Below are positions 9,035 through 17,628 of a stretch of 64,000 nucleotides of DNA, in pieces. The notes below the pieces were generated by a model that was given only the letters and a program-made list of their open reading frames with translations, searched no databases and had not been told where the DNA came from. A program made the position numbers and the translations under genes. Within the stretch, counting starts at the first letter, position 1; each line of letters opens with the position of its first letter. The DNA lies in contig JADBKP010000005.1 in assembly GCA_014896315.1 (NCBI GenBank), positions 62,001-126,000 of the forward strand, written 5' to 3'. The stretch is from Limnochordales bacterium. Its GTDB lineage: Bacteria; Bacillota; Limnochordia; Limnochordales; DUMU01.

Positions 9035-9634
9035 CTGCAGTTCATTCTTGACTGGGCGGAACGCATCATCATTCTGGCAGTCCTTCTCGCCGCCGGCGAC
9101 CTGCTCGTACCGGAGGGGAGGGTGCGCGGGGCGGTGCGGCTGACGGCGGGATTGATCATACTGCTCGTCATGCTCGAGCCGGTGATGCTACTGCTGAACG
9201 GTGGGCTTGAGGAGATGGTGGCGCTGGTGAAGGAGGTGGGTGATGAAGCGACAGGGGAGGGGCTGGCAGGCCTGTCACTTTCCGCGACCGATGCCGAGGC
9301 GGCAGTGCGGCAGGGGGAAGCGGTCTGGCGGGCGGGGTGGGAACCGCTGATTGCGGCAGCTTATGCCCGGCTTGACGAGCAACTGGCCCGGGAGATCAGG
9401 GATCGCTTTGGAGAGACGGCAACGGTAAGGAGCGAGTTTACCTCGGACGGCGCTCTGTCGGAAGTGAAGGTGAGCCTGTCCGGCCCTTTTACCCCAAAGG
9501 GGACAGATGCGAGCGAGATCCGGCGCTGGCTGTGCGACCGGCTGGCGGTGGCAGAGTCACAAGTCGTGGTGGTGCGTGAACCATCGTTCCCGCAGGAGAC
9601 CGCCTCGGAGATGGAGGGAGCTGGGATTGAGTAA
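9035..9634 (+). CDS. spoIIIAF: Stage III sporulation protein AF, apparent CTG start
   Basis: SpoIIIAF has two N-terminal transmembrane helices and a soluble domain. The first helix is encoded upstream of the first conventional start codon: from CTG 9035 the protein begins LQFILDWAERIIILAVLLAA, exactly the family-type N-terminus. An in-frame stop at 9026-9028 leaves only CTG 9035 or ATT 9044 as possible starts. GGAGG at 9021-9025 is nine bases from the CTG. Starting at GTG 9122 would delete helix one. The second helix is LTAGLIILLVMLEPVMLLL. The gene overlaps spoIIIAG by 8 bp. Confidence 0.9.
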   Translation: MQFILDWAERIIILAVLLAAGDLLVPEGRVRGAVRLTAGLIILLVMLEPVMLLLNGGLEEMVALVKEVGDEATGEGLAGLSLSATDAEAAVRQGEAVWRAGWEPLIAAAYARLDEQLAREIRDRFGETATVRSEFTSDGALSEVKVSLSGPFTPKGTDASEIRRWLCDRLAVAESQVVVVREPSFPQETASEMEGAGIE

Positions 9635-10364
9635 GGTTACGCTACGTCTCAACCAGACACAACTGCGGCTTTTGCGCCAGGTAGCAGCTGTAGCTCTGGC
9701 TGGTCTCTTCCTGCTCCTGCTCGCCCGTACGAGCTCCTTTACGGGACAAACCTACCGCATCGGCAGCAGCGGTCTGAGCGACGGGAGCGACTGGGATACA
9801 CCGGCTGCTACGCCAGGGCATGGCGCTCCCGCGGCGGGTGTGGGCCAGGCCACAGCTGAACGGGCCGATCTCGGAGAGGGTGGCTCGGCCTTTCCTGCCG
9901 CAGGCGGCAGTGCCGTCCCATCTTCGCGGTCGGAAGCAGAAGCGGAGCGACAACGGCTGGAGAGCCTGCTTGAGGCAACGCTGAGCCATGTGAAAGGAGC
10001 GGGCCGGGTGGAGGTATTCCTCACCCTATCCGACGAGGGGCGACTCGAGGTTATGTCTAGCGAGACGCGGGAGATAAGCCGGAGCGAGGAAAAAGAGGGG
10101 CAGCAGCAACGCACTTCGCTGCAGGACCGCATGACCCGCCAGCCGCAGCTTGTGCGGAGCGGCCAGCAAGAGGAACCTGTGGTTACCCGCCGACTGCGGC
10201 CGGAGGTGGCCGGTGTGCTCGTCCTGGCGGAAGGGGCGGGGCGGGAAGAGGTGCGGCTGCAACTCCTCGAGGCGGTAGCCACGGCGCTTGGTATAGCCGA
10301 ACACCGGGTGGCAGTCCTGCCTCTGGCGACCGCGGCGTCCGTGGCCGGCACGGGCCGAACCTGA
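9627..10364 (+). CDS. spoIIIAG: Stage III sporulation protein AG
   Basis: Forms the large ring of the SpoIIIA channel in the intermembrane space. From TTG 9627, preceded by GGAGGGAG, the protein has a short basic N-terminus, one transmembrane helix (AAVALAGLFLLLLA), a low-complexity linker to about residue 95, and the conserved ring-building domain: LLEATLSHVKGAGRVEVFLTL and then PEVAGVLVLAEGA. The 245-residue length is normal. It overlaps spoIIIAF and precedes spoIIIAH. Confidence 0.93.
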   Translation: MSKVTLRLNQTQLRLLRQVAAVALAGLFLLLLARTSSFTGQTYRIGSSGLSDGSDWDTPAATPGHGAPAAGVGQATAERADLGEGGSAFPAAGGSAVPSSRSEAEAERQRLESLLEATLSHVKGAGRVEVFLTLSDEGRLEVMSSETREISRSEEKEGQQQRTSLQDRMTRQPQLVRSGQQEEPVVTRRLRPEVAGVLVLAEGAGREEVRLQLLEAVATALGIAEHRVAVLPLATAASVAGTGRT

Positions 10365-10437
10365 GCGTTTCGGGTGAGCGGGCAAGGGAGCATGAAAGGA
10401 CGAGCAACGGCGTATTTTCTGGCAGGAGGGATGCAGC

Positions 10438-11088
10438 GTGTTCATTGTGGTAGAGAGGTGGATTACCCGCACAGTACTGGGTCTGATCGTCGTGGTCATC
10501 CTGACGGCCGCCTTTATCTGGGGCAGCGGTGGCAACGACCAGCCCCCCGGCTCTGAGCCAGGGGATGCCCGCTGGACTACTAACACCGGTACGGACGACT
10601 TGCAAGCAACTCCTGCCAGTACAAGCTCCCAGGCTGGGGCTGACGGCGTGACGTCGGCGCCGGCAGAAGTGGCCGCCATTGGCCGGACCGATTCACAGGC
10701 GAGTTCGGATGCGGAGGCGGTCACGGCCGGGACGACGGGAGACTTTTTCGCCCGCTTCCGTCTGGATCGCGCCCGCACCCGCAGCCAGCAGATGGAGCTC
10801 TATACCCGCATGCTGTCGGACGCAAGCGTGGACGCGCAGGCGAAGGAGGAAGCCCAAAAGGAGCTGATGGTGTTGGCGGCGCAGGAGGAGAAGGAAACGG
10901 CCGTGGAGAACCTCTTGCGCGCACGCGGGTATGACGAGGCTCTGGTAGTCTTGGACCAGCGAGGAGCGACGGTCGTCATCCCTGATGAGGTGATGACCAG
11001 GGAGAAGGCTGCCCAAATCGGTGAGTTGGTGCAGCGGATGACGGGTGTCCCGCTCGATTCCATCTCGATCCTGCCCGTAGGGGTGTGA
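10438..11088 (+). CDS. spoIIIAH: Stage III sporulation protein AH
   Basis: The SpoIIIA subunit that docks with forespore SpoIIQ across the intermembrane space. It has an N-terminal transmembrane helix (TVLGLIVVVILTAAFIW), a variable linker, and a YscJ/FliF-like domain from about residue 100 (FARFRLDRARTRSQQMELY, then VLDQRGATVVIP and LVQRMTGVPLDSISILPV). GTG 10438 has AGGAGGG upstream. Last gene of the spoIIIA operon; a strong unrelated promoter starts 22 bp after its stop. Confidence 0.94.
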   Translation: MFIVVERWITRTVLGLIVVVILTAAFIWGSGGNDQPPGSEPGDARWTTNTGTDDLQATPASTSSQAGADGVTSAPAEVAAIGRTDSQASSDAEAVTAGTTGDFFARFRLDRARTRSQQMELYTRMLSDASVDAQAKEEAQKELMVLAAQEEKETAVENLLRARGYDEALVVLDQRGATVVIPDEVMTREKAAQIGELVQRMTGVPLDSISILPVGV

Positions 11089-11109
11089 TTGCTATCCAGC
11101 CCGTCCAGA

Positions 11110-11138
11110 TTGACATGGGTTCAGGGAAAAAATATAAT
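11110..11138 (+). promoter_or_regulatory. Consensus sigma-A promoter for accBC
   Basis: TTGACA at 11110-11115 and TATAAT at 11133-11138 are separated by exactly 17 bases: a perfect vegetative promoter. It sits just after spoIIIAH and so lets accB-accC and the downstream housekeeping genes escape sporulation control. Transcription should begin near 11145. Confidence 0.9.
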
Positions 11139-11178
11139 CAATTAGCCATAGACTATCCCGCAGGCGGGGTGTCGCAGC

Positions 11179-11209
11179 TCAGGTTGGGCGGCGCCAACCT
11201 GAGTTTTTC
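11179..11209 (+). terminator. Intrinsic-terminator hairpin in the accB leader
   Basis: TCAGGTTGG pairs perfectly with CCAACCTGA around a six-base loop and is followed by GTTTTTC. It lies downstream of the consensus promoter and about 40 bases before the accB start. It may simply end spoIIIA transcripts, but every transcript from the accB promoter must also cross it, so it is a candidate attenuator. Confidence 0.75.
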
Positions 11210-11248
11210 GTATTGGTGGGTACGCCAGTGGGAGGACAAGAGACCGTC

Positions 11249-11794
11249 ATGGGTTTTTCACTGGATGACGTCAAGGAATTGATAAAACTGCTCGACGCTA
11301 CACAGATCGTCGACTTTCAGCTCGAGCTGGAGACGGGGGCAAGGCTTATCATACGCAAAGCCGGTGCCCAGGTACCCGCCCCCGCCGGTGCGGGTCTGCG
11401 ACCAGAAAGCGACGAGAGCGACGCGGAAGCCCGGGGCACAAATGGAGCCGGCCCGGGCATGGTTAGGAAGGTTGCGGCCACTTCCGATCCCGGCGAGCCC
11501 CGGACGGCGGGTGAACCGGCCGGGGGCGGTGAGGCCGGGCGTGGCGGCTCCAAGCTGATCGAAGTGACCGCGCCCATCGTGGGAACCTTCTACCGCGCCC
11601 CTTCTCCCGGGGCCGAGCCCTTCGTCTCTGTGGGTGACCACATCGAGGTCGGCCAGACGCTCTGCATCATCGAGGCTATGAAGCTGATGAACGAGATCCA
11701 GGCCGAGGTTGCCGGCCGCGTGGTAGCCGTCACGGCCGAGGACGGCCAGCCGGTCGAGTACGGGCAGACGCTCTTTCTCGTGGAGCCTGACTGA
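11249..11794 (+). CDS. accB: Biotin carboxyl carrier protein of acetyl-CoA carboxylase
   Basis: Carries biotin between the carboxylase and carboxyltransferase halves of acetyl-CoA carboxylase. The N-terminal helix ([22 protein letters not shown]) is typical of AccB. A Gly/Ala/Pro-rich linker follows, then the biotinyl domain with the biotinylation motif EAMKLMNE near residue 145. ATG 11249 is the natural start ([11 protein letters not shown]), with GGAGG 13 bases upstream. The first gene of accB-accC. Confidence 0.96.
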   Translation: MGFSLDDVKELIKLLDATQIVDFQLELETGARLIIRKAGAQVPAPAGAGLRPESDESDAEARGTNGAGPGMVRKVAATSDPGEPRTAGEPAGGGEAGRGGSKLIEVTAPIVGTFYRAPSPGAEPFVSVGDHIEVGQTLCIIEAMKLMNEIQAEVAGRVVAVTAEDGQPVEYGQTLFLVEPD

Positions 11795-11824
11795 GACGGC
11801 CGGGTGTGACGGGGGTGTGAATCC

Positions 11825-13438
11825 GTGTTCCGCAAGATTCTCATAGCCAACCGGGGCGAGATTGCCGTCCGAATCATTCGCACCTGCCGCGAGATGGGGA
11901 TCGAGACCGTGGCCATCTATTCGCAAGCCGACCGCGATGCGCTCCACGTCCAGCTGGCGGATGAGGCCATCTGTGTCGGCCCGGCTGCGTCGTCCAAGAG
12001 CTATCTCAACGTCACCAATATCGTCTCGGCGGCCATGCTGACGGGGGTGGATGCAGTTCACCCCGGGTACGGGTATCTGTCAGAACGGGCCAGCTTTGCG
12101 GAGATCTGCGAGAGTCACGGCCTGGTTTTCATAGGTCCGCCTCCCTCGGTGATCGAATTGATGGGTGACAAGGCGGCTGCCCGGCGGCGGATGCGGGAGG
12201 TGGGACTGCCGGTTCTTCCGGGCAGCGACGGTCCGGTCAAGAACCTGGCCGAGGCGCTGGAGGTGGCGGAGAAGATCGGTTATCCGGTCATGATCAAGGC
12301 GGTAGCCGGCGGCGGTGGCAAGGGCATGCGCTTGATCAAGAATGCCGAGGACATGCGCCGGCTCTTCCCGCTGGCTCAAGCCGAGGCGGCGGCGGCCTTC
12401 GGAGATGGTTCGCTATATGTGGAGAAGTACCTGGAGGCGCCCCGGCATATCGAGATCCAGATTCTGGCCGACCGGTATGGAAACGTGGTCCATCTAGGCG
12501 AGCGGGAGTGTTCTCTGCAGCGCCGTCACCAGAAGATCCTCGAAGAAGCGCCTTCGAGTGTCCTGACCCCTGCTGAACGGGAGCGGCTGGGCGCTCTGGC
12601 GGTGCAGGGGGCGGCGGCTGTGGGTTACGTGGGTGCGGGGACGATGGAGTTCCTCATGGACAACCGTCGACAGTTTTACTTTTGCGAAATGAACACCCGC
12701 ATCCAGGTGGAGCACCCGGTAACTGAGATGATTACCGGTATCGACCTGGTCCGGGAGCAGATTCGTATCGCTGCCGGGGAGAGGCTGGGTTACACCCAGG
12801 AGGATATTAAGTTTAACGGCCATGCCATTGAGTGCCGGATCAACGCGGAAGATCCGGACGCCGATTTCCGGCCCTCTCCTGGCCTTATACAGTTCTATCA
12901 CGCCCCCGGGGGATATGGGGTGCGGGTGGACAGCCATATTTTCAGCGGCTACGAAGTCCCACCCCACTACGATTCGCTGCTGGCCAAGCTGATCTGCTGG
13001 GGCAAAGATCGGCAGGAGGCGATCGCCCGGACCCGCCGCGCCCTGGCTGAACTGACGGTGGAGGGGATTCGGACCAACATCGGGTTGCACCGACGAATAT
13101 TGCAGGAAAAGCGGTTCATCAACGGCGAACTCTCAACCCGGCTCCTGGAGGATATCTTGCGCTCCCCTCAGCTGGTGACCGCTCCGGCGGGACAGGCCGG
13201 GCAGGAAGGCATGGCTCTGGTCCGGGGAGAGGTGTTGGCGGACGGAGTGGCGGCAGCGGGAACGGTAGCTGCTGCACAGGATGCGAGCGTGGGTGCAGGG
13301 GAAGCCAGCGGAGAGAACCGGGATGAGGCCGGCGGTCCGAGGACCGTCCCTGGTGAGGTCCAGGCGGCGGCGCCGCTGGCTACAGCGTCGGAAGAGGCGC
13401 GGACGGAGACCGTATCCGTTCGGCTTGCCGAAGCTTGA
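11825..13438 (+). CDS. accC: Biotin carboxylase of acetyl-CoA carboxylase
   Basis: ATP-dependent carboxylation of biotin on AccB. The ATP-grasp fold is complete: FRKILIANRGEIAVRIIRTC at the start, the glycine-rich KAVAGGGGKGMR loop, the HIEIQ segment, ERECSLQRRHQK and EMNTRIQVEHPVTE. The enzyme normally ends near residue 450. Here about 85 further residues, rich in Ala, Gly, Glu and Thr, follow ILRSPQLVTAP. They look like a disordered tail with no recognised domain. GTG 11825 is the start. Confidence 0.96.
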   Translation: MFRKILIANRGEIAVRIIRTCREMGIETVAIYSQADRDALHVQLADEAICVGPAASSKSYLNVTNIVSAAMLTGVDAVHPGYGYLSERASFAEICESHGLVFIGPPPSVIELMGDKAAARRRMREVGLPVLPGSDGPVKNLAEALEVAEKIGYPVMIKAVAGGGGKGMRLIKNAEDMRRLFPLAQAEAAAAFGDGSLYVEKYLEAPRHIEIQILADRYGNVVHLGERECSLQRRHQKILEEAPSSVLTPAERERLGALAVQGAAAVGYVGAGTMEFLMDNRRQFYFCEMNTRIQVEHPVTEMITGIDLVREQIRIAAGERLGYTQEDIKFNGHAIECRINAEDPDADFRPSPGLIQFYHAPGGYGVRVDSHIFSGYEVPPHYDSLLAKLICWGKDRQEAIARTRRALAELTVEGIRTNIGLHRRILQEKRFINGELSTRLLEDILRSPQLVTAPAGQAGQEGMALVRGEVLADGVAAAGTVAAAQDASVGAGEASGENRDEAGGPRTVPGEVQAAAPLATASEEARTETVSVRLAEA

Positions 13439-13461
13439 AAGCCGTAGCAGGAGGTGTAAGG

Positions 13462-13848
13462 ATGCCTGACATCGAACGGAGTGCCATGGGAGAGCTTCAT
13501 ATTGCCAACGAGGTCGTCAGCATCATCGCCGGTCTTGCCGCTACCGAGGTACAGGGTGTTGCCGGAATGAGCGGAGGAATTGTGGGCGGTATCGCGGAGA
13601 TGCTGGGCCGGCGGAACCTGTCCAAAGGTGTAAAAGTAGAAGTAGGGACCGAACAGGCTGCGATCGACCTTTACTTGATTGTGGAGTACGGAGTGCGAAT
13701 CCCGGAAGTGGCGGCTCAGGTTCAGGAGAACGTGAAACGAGCGGTGGAGAACATGACCGGGTTGCAGGTAGTTGAAGTGAACGTTCATGTTCAGGGAGTA
13801 CACTTCCCGCAGGAGGAGCGGCCGGAGGAAGCGCCGCGGGTACGGTGA
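13462..13848 (+). CDS. Asp23/YqhY family protein
   Basis: A 128-residue Asp23/Gls24-family protein, the type encoded beside accC in Firmicutes and implicated there in tuning acetyl-CoA carboxylase activity (family knowledge). Signatures are GELHIANEVVSIIAGLAATEV, the central GVKVEVGTEQAAIDLYLIVEYG and VVEVNVHVQGV. ATG 13462 has AGGAGG upstream. It precedes an AmaP-like membrane anchor, the usual partner of Asp23 proteins. Confidence 0.92.
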   Translation: MPDIERSAMGELHIANEVVSIIAGLAATEVQGVAGMSGGIVGGIAEMLGRRNLSKGVKVEVGTEQAAIDLYLIVEYGVRIPEVAAQVQENVKRAVENMTGLQVVEVNVHVQGVHFPQEERPEEAPRVR

Positions 13849-14414
13849 GCGTCGTTGACAGGATCCTGGAAGGAATAGCGTTTCTTTTCTTCTTCGCCCT
13901 TGCGGTGGTGCTGGTGGTAATCGCACTGGGGTGGGACCCCACCCCCACCCTGGTCTACTGGTTACCGCTGCTGGTGGCCGAGACCACGACCCGCTGGGTG
14001 ATAGGGGCCGCAGGTCTACTGCTTCTGGTGCTCGGGGTTTACTTCCTCACTCGGGCCACTGCCGGCGGTAGTGCTGAGGGGAGCATTCTGCTGGAATCCC
14101 CGAGCCAGACGGGCGAGGTGCGGGTGGCGCTGCGGGCTGTCGAATCCCTGATTTACCGGACCCTTCGTCAGGAGCGGGGCGTACGGGAGAGCGAGGTCAA
14201 GCTGCGCCACCAGGCGGAGGGCATATCGGTGGGAGTGCATCTGGTGGTCGAGCCGGATATCTCCATCCCCGACCTTACCAGATCGCTGCAGCGGCGTATA
14301 GCCGATTACGTGCAACAGACTGCCGGCGTACCTGTAACCGAGGTGAGGGTGCTGGTACGTAACGTTAGCCGGTCGCCGCGTCCAGAAAAAGCATCGGGTT
14401 CAACCAGATCCTAG
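13845..14414 (+). CDS. amaP: Alkaline shock response membrane anchor protein AmaP
   Basis: A membrane protein of 189 residues with two N-terminal transmembrane helices (residues about 10-30 and 50-68) and a soluble Asp23-like domain (EVRVALRAVESLIYRTLR through VTEVRVLVRNV). AmaP anchors Asp23-type proteins at the membrane in staphylococci. GTG 13845 overlaps the preceding stop by four bases, so the pair is translationally coupled. Confidence 0.87.
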   Translation: MSVVDRILEGIAFLFFFALAVVLVVIALGWDPTPTLVYWLPLLVAETTTRWVIGAAGLLLLVLGVYFLTRATAGGSAEGSILLESPSQTGEVRVALRAVESLIYRTLRQERGVRESEVKLRHQAEGISVGVHLVVEPDISIPDLTRSLQRRIADYVQQTAGVPVTEVRVLVRNVSRSPRPEKASGSTRS

Positions 14415-14426
14415 GGAAGGGACGAT

Positions 14427-14684
14427 GTGGACGTGGGCCGGGATCCGGAGGAGCTCTCTTCTTCTTTCTGGCTGGAGTTGTGGCGGCGCCGCCGGGGTAG
14501 ACTGGTGGGTAGTATCGTCGGCCTCTTTTTTGGGCTGGTGGTTATAATTTTTGGTTTTGTTGCCGGGCTTTTCCTGTTTGCTTGCACGCTGGCCGGCTAC
14601 GCGATCGGCCGGCGTATCGATGAAGAACAGGATATACTGGGAATGATCCAGCGGGTCTTTCATCCTCGTAGCCGGGACCGCTAG
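14427..14684 (+). CDS. DUF2273-type small membrane protein
   Basis: An 85-residue protein with two adjacent hydrophobic helices (VGSIVGLFFGLVVIIFGFV and AGLFLFACTLAGYAIG) and charged ends. The size, topology and place right after amaP match the DUF2273 family that accompanies Asp23/AmaP proteins. GTG 14427 is the start. Function unknown; probably part of the same membrane-anchored complex. Confidence 0.8.
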   Translation: MDVGRDPEELSSSFWLELWRRRRGRLVGSIVGLFFGLVVIIFGFVAGLFLFACTLAGYAIGRRIDEEQDILGMIQRVFHPRSRDR

Positions 14685-14762
14685 AGCGGTCGGTACCGGC
14701 GGACATGGCCGTGACGGGAGTGGAAAGTCCAGGACGTGTTGGATAAGGCGCGGTGAGTCTTG

Positions 14763-15182
14763 ATGACCCGACACGAAGCACGACGGCTGGCACTTCAGGC
14801 TCTCTACCAGGTTGACCTTGTCGCCGCACGTCCCGATATCGCCTTACAGCGGACTGCCAGAGTTTTGCAAAAAGAGGGAGAAGAAGGTTTGGAGTTTGCG
14901 GCCGAGGTGGTGCAGGGGGTTTACAACCACCTTGCAGAGCTGGACCGGTGGATAGAGAGGTATGCCGTCGACTGGTCGGTGGACCGGATGGCGGTGGTCG
15001 ACCGCAATCTGCTGCGTATGGCACTTTACGAGATCATCTACCGGACCGATATCCCGCCGGCAGCAGCCGCCTCGGAAGCAGTTGAGCTGGCCAAGGAGTT
15101 CGGCGATGTAGATTCACCACGCTTTATCAACGGCATCATCGGTAGTTTCTTGCGGGAACAGGCCGATCTGGTGAAGCCGTAA
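14763..15182 (+). CDS. nusB: Transcription antitermination factor NusB
   Basis: RNA-binding antitermination factor that works with NusE/S10 on boxA, mainly in rRNA transcription. The 139-residue all-helical protein has the start block TRHEARRLALQALYQVDL, the central WSVDRMAVVDRNLLRMALYE and the C-terminal EFGDVDSPRFINGIIGSF, all family signatures. ATG 14763 is preferred over TTG 14760; the ribosome-binding site is weak (AAGGCGCGGTGAG). Confidence 0.95.
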   Translation: MTRHEARRLALQALYQVDLVAARPDIALQRTARVLQKEGEEGLEFAAEVVQGVYNHLAELDRWIERYAVDWSVDRMAVVDRNLLRMALYEIIYRTDIPPAAAASEAVELAKEFGDVDSPRFINGIIGSFLREQADLVKP

Positions 15183-15230
15183 GTCCGGAGACCAGCTTTG
15201 CCGGCCAGCAGCCTGAGGCGGGATCGACCA

Positions 15231-16334
15231 ATGGCCGCCGAGTCATGCCGTGTCATACTGGGCATAGATACCAGTGCTTACACCACCTCGCTCGCCTTCT
15301 TCAGTGACGAGGGACGCCTCCTGTGGGAGGAGCGGCAGCGGCTTGCGGTGGCCTCCGGCCGGCTGGGACTGCGCCAGTCGGAAGCCGTGTTCCAGCATTT
15401 GAATGTGCTGCCCGAGTTGTTGGAGAGAGCCTGCGCCTACCTGCGGCCGTTTCTGGGACTGGTGGCGCAGTCAGGGGACGGGTCGGCGGACGGACTGGCA
15501 AAAACGGTGGCGGGCCTGCCCTTGCCGGTGGTAGCGGTGGCCGCCAGCACCCAGCCCCGGCCTCGTCCGGATTCCTACATGCCGGTCTTCCGGGTTGGCG
15601 AGAGGTTGGGCCGGGCTGTTGCCGCCTTCGCCGGTGCCCCCTTTTTCGCCTTGAGCCATCAGGAAGGGCACCTCCTGGCAGCCCTGTACGAAATCGCCAC
15701 CGCCAGCAACGGCAGCTTTCCCACCGAGTTCCTGCTGCTTCACGTCTCCGGCGGCACCACGGAGTTACTGCACGTCCGCCGCGATCCGTCCACCATGCGC
15801 TTCCACAGCGTGGAACTAGGCGGGTCGGCCGACTTGAAGGCCGGCCAGTTTGTAGACCGGGTGGCATTGGCCCTCAACCTTCCGTTTCCGGGCGGCCCTC
15901 ACCTTGAGAAGTTGGCAGAGGCCGCCGCGTCGGATAAGCTGGAAGAGGTCGCCGACAGAAGCATCCGCGTCCGTCTGTCTGTGGCCGGATCCGGCCTGCG
16001 TATCAGTTTCTCCGGCCCCGCCACTCAGGCGGAACGGTTGATCGCCCGGGGCGTGCCGCCCGAAGTGGTGGCAGCAGCAGCTCAGGACTGCCTGGTGGGA
16101 AGCCTCAGGGAACTGGTGATGGCGGGATGGGCCGCCCGGCCCGGGTTACCGTTGATCGTGGTGGGTGGTGTGGCGGCTAATCGGGCTTTGCGCAGGGCGC
16201 TGCAGGAGCTGGCGGAGGCGAGGGGCCTGGCTGTCTACTTTGCCTCACCGGAGCGCAGCACCGACAATGCCGTCGGGATCGCCTTTGGTGGCTGGCAGTT
16301 GTGGAAGTGGGGGAGGAAGCTGACCGGTGTCTGA
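15231..16334 (+). CDS. Kae1/TsaD-like protein (second Gcp family)
   Basis: A 367-residue ASKHA-fold protein related to the tRNA threonylcarbamoyltransferase TsaD. It starts ILGIDTSAYTTSLAF rather than the usual TsaD opening, and keeps the metal-binding HxxGH (HQEGHLLAA), VSGGTTELL and the C-terminal VGGVAANRALRRAL. The position between nusB and xseA is a recurring Firmicute location for such a TsaD paralog of unknown role. It is unlikely to be the main TsaD. ATG 15231 is preferred over TTG 15198. Confidence 0.82.
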   Translation: MAAESCRVILGIDTSAYTTSLAFFSDEGRLLWEERQRLAVASGRLGLRQSEAVFQHLNVLPELLERACAYLRPFLGLVAQSGDGSADGLAKTVAGLPLPVVAVAASTQPRPRPDSYMPVFRVGERLGRAVAAFAGAPFFALSHQEGHLLAALYEIATASNGSFPTEFLLLHVSGGTTELLHVRRDPSTMRFHSVELGGSADLKAGQFVDRVALALNLPFPGGPHLEKLAEAAASDKLEEVADRSIRVRLSVAGSGLRISFSGPATQAERLIARGVPPEVVAAAAQDCLVGSLRELVMAGWAARPGLPLIVVGGVAANRALRRALQELAEARGLAVYFASPERSTDNAVGIAFGGWQLWKWGRKLTGV

Positions 16335-17628
16335 AATCTACACCGTCGAACCGTTATCGGCCCGATTTGCTGATTTTCCCGTGCCTGCTGCTGGCCAGGC
16401 GATACTTTCGGTCAGCCAGTTGACGGCGATGATTCGCGAAAGGATCGAAGGGTATCCCCCCTTTCGGGCGCTGTGGGTGCGCGGGGAGATCTCCAATTTC
16501 AAGCAACACACCTCCGGTCACCTTTACTTCACTCTCAAAGACCGGGGAGCGATCTTGCGTTGCGTCATGTTCCGGTCGCAGGCGAGCAGGTTAAACTTTG
16601 TACCGAAAAACGGCCTGGAAGTGATTGCCGCAGGGTCCCTCAAAGTCTACGAGAGCGGCGGCGAGTACGAACTGGTGGCGGAGGCGCTGCTGCCGGCCGG
16701 TATCGGCCAGTGGTACATCCGGTTCGAAGAGCTGAAAGCTAAGCTGGCGGCCGAAGGGTTGTTTGCCGCGGAGCGGAAACGACCGCTACCGTACTTCCCC
16801 CGGCGGGTCGGTGTGGTCACTTCTCCGACAGGGGCGGCTATTCGGGATATTATCAAGGTGCTCAGCCGCAGGGCGGCCGGGGTTGAGGTCTTGGTATCTC
16901 CGGCACTGGTACAGGGGGAAGAGGCGCCGGCCTCCATCATCAAGGCACTGGAACGGCTGATTCCCTGGCGACCCGATGTGGTGATCGTGGGACGAGGTGG
17001 CGGCTCCCTCGAGGATCTGCAGGCCTTCAACGATGAGAAGCTGGCGCGGGCGATCGCCGCCTACCCCTTCCCGGTAGTCTCGGCGGTCGGTCACGAAATC
17101 GACTTCACCATTGCCGATTTTGTGGCCGATCAGCGGGCGCCTACTCCGTCAGCCGCGGCGGAGATGGTCGTTCCCGACCGGCGGGAGCTGCTTGAGCGGG
17201 TCGCGGGGTTGGGCCGCCGGCTGCAGCTCGCGGTGCGCCGAAACTATGAGAAACGTCGACTTACGTTGGATGGGCTCTTGGCCCGCCCGTGGTTTCGGCG
17301 GCCGCTGGACATGGTTGATCTGCGACGCCGCCGGCTGGACGAGCTCTGGCCGCGAGCCGAAGTCTGTATGGAAGCCCGGATAGCGGGCGGCCGCCAGCGG
17401 CTGGCTGTGCTTGCCGGGCGGCTTGAGTCCCTCAACCCGCTGGCAGTTTTAAGCAGGGGGTACGCGGTTTGCCAGCGTCCGGATGGCCGCCTTGTCAGCC
17501 GGGCGGCGCAAGTAGTTCCCGGAGAAGAACTGAGGATCTTGCTGGTGGATGGTGAGGTCGGCTGCCGGGCCGAGAGCGTCTCCCTTAAGACAAGGGAAGG
17601 GGGTTATCCGTTTGCCGTCGGAGAATGA
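16327..17628 (+). CDS. xseA: Exodeoxyribonuclease VII large subunit
   Basis: Large subunit of the ATP-independent single-strand exonuclease ExoVII. It has an N-terminal OB domain (LWVRGEISNFKQHTSGHLYF), the catalytic domain with GVVTSPTGAAIRDI, VIVGRGGGSLEDL and VSAVGHEIDFTIADFVAD, a coiled-coil region, and the closing LSRGYAVCQ segment. The 433-residue length is normal. GTG 16327 overlaps the preceding stop by 8 bp; xseB begins inside the 3' end. Confidence 0.96.
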   Translation: MSEIYTVEPLSARFADFPVPAAGQAILSVSQLTAMIRERIEGYPPFRALWVRGEISNFKQHTSGHLYFTLKDRGAILRCVMFRSQASRLNFVPKNGLEVIAAGSLKVYESGGEYELVAEALLPAGIGQWYIRFEELKAKLAAEGLFAAERKRPLPYFPRRVGVVTSPTGAAIRDIIKVLSRRAAGVEVLVSPALVQGEEAPASIIKALERLIPWRPDVVIVGRGGGSLEDLQAFNDEKLARAIAAYPFPVVSAVGHEIDFTIADFVADQRAPTPSAAAEMVVPDRRELLERVAGLGRRLQLAVRRNYEKRRLTLDGLLARPWFRRPLDMVDLRRRRLDELWPRAEVCMEARIAGGRQRLAVLAGRLESLNPLAVLSRGYAVCQRPDGRLVSRAAQVVPGEELRILLVDGEVGCRAESVSLKTREGGYPFAVGE

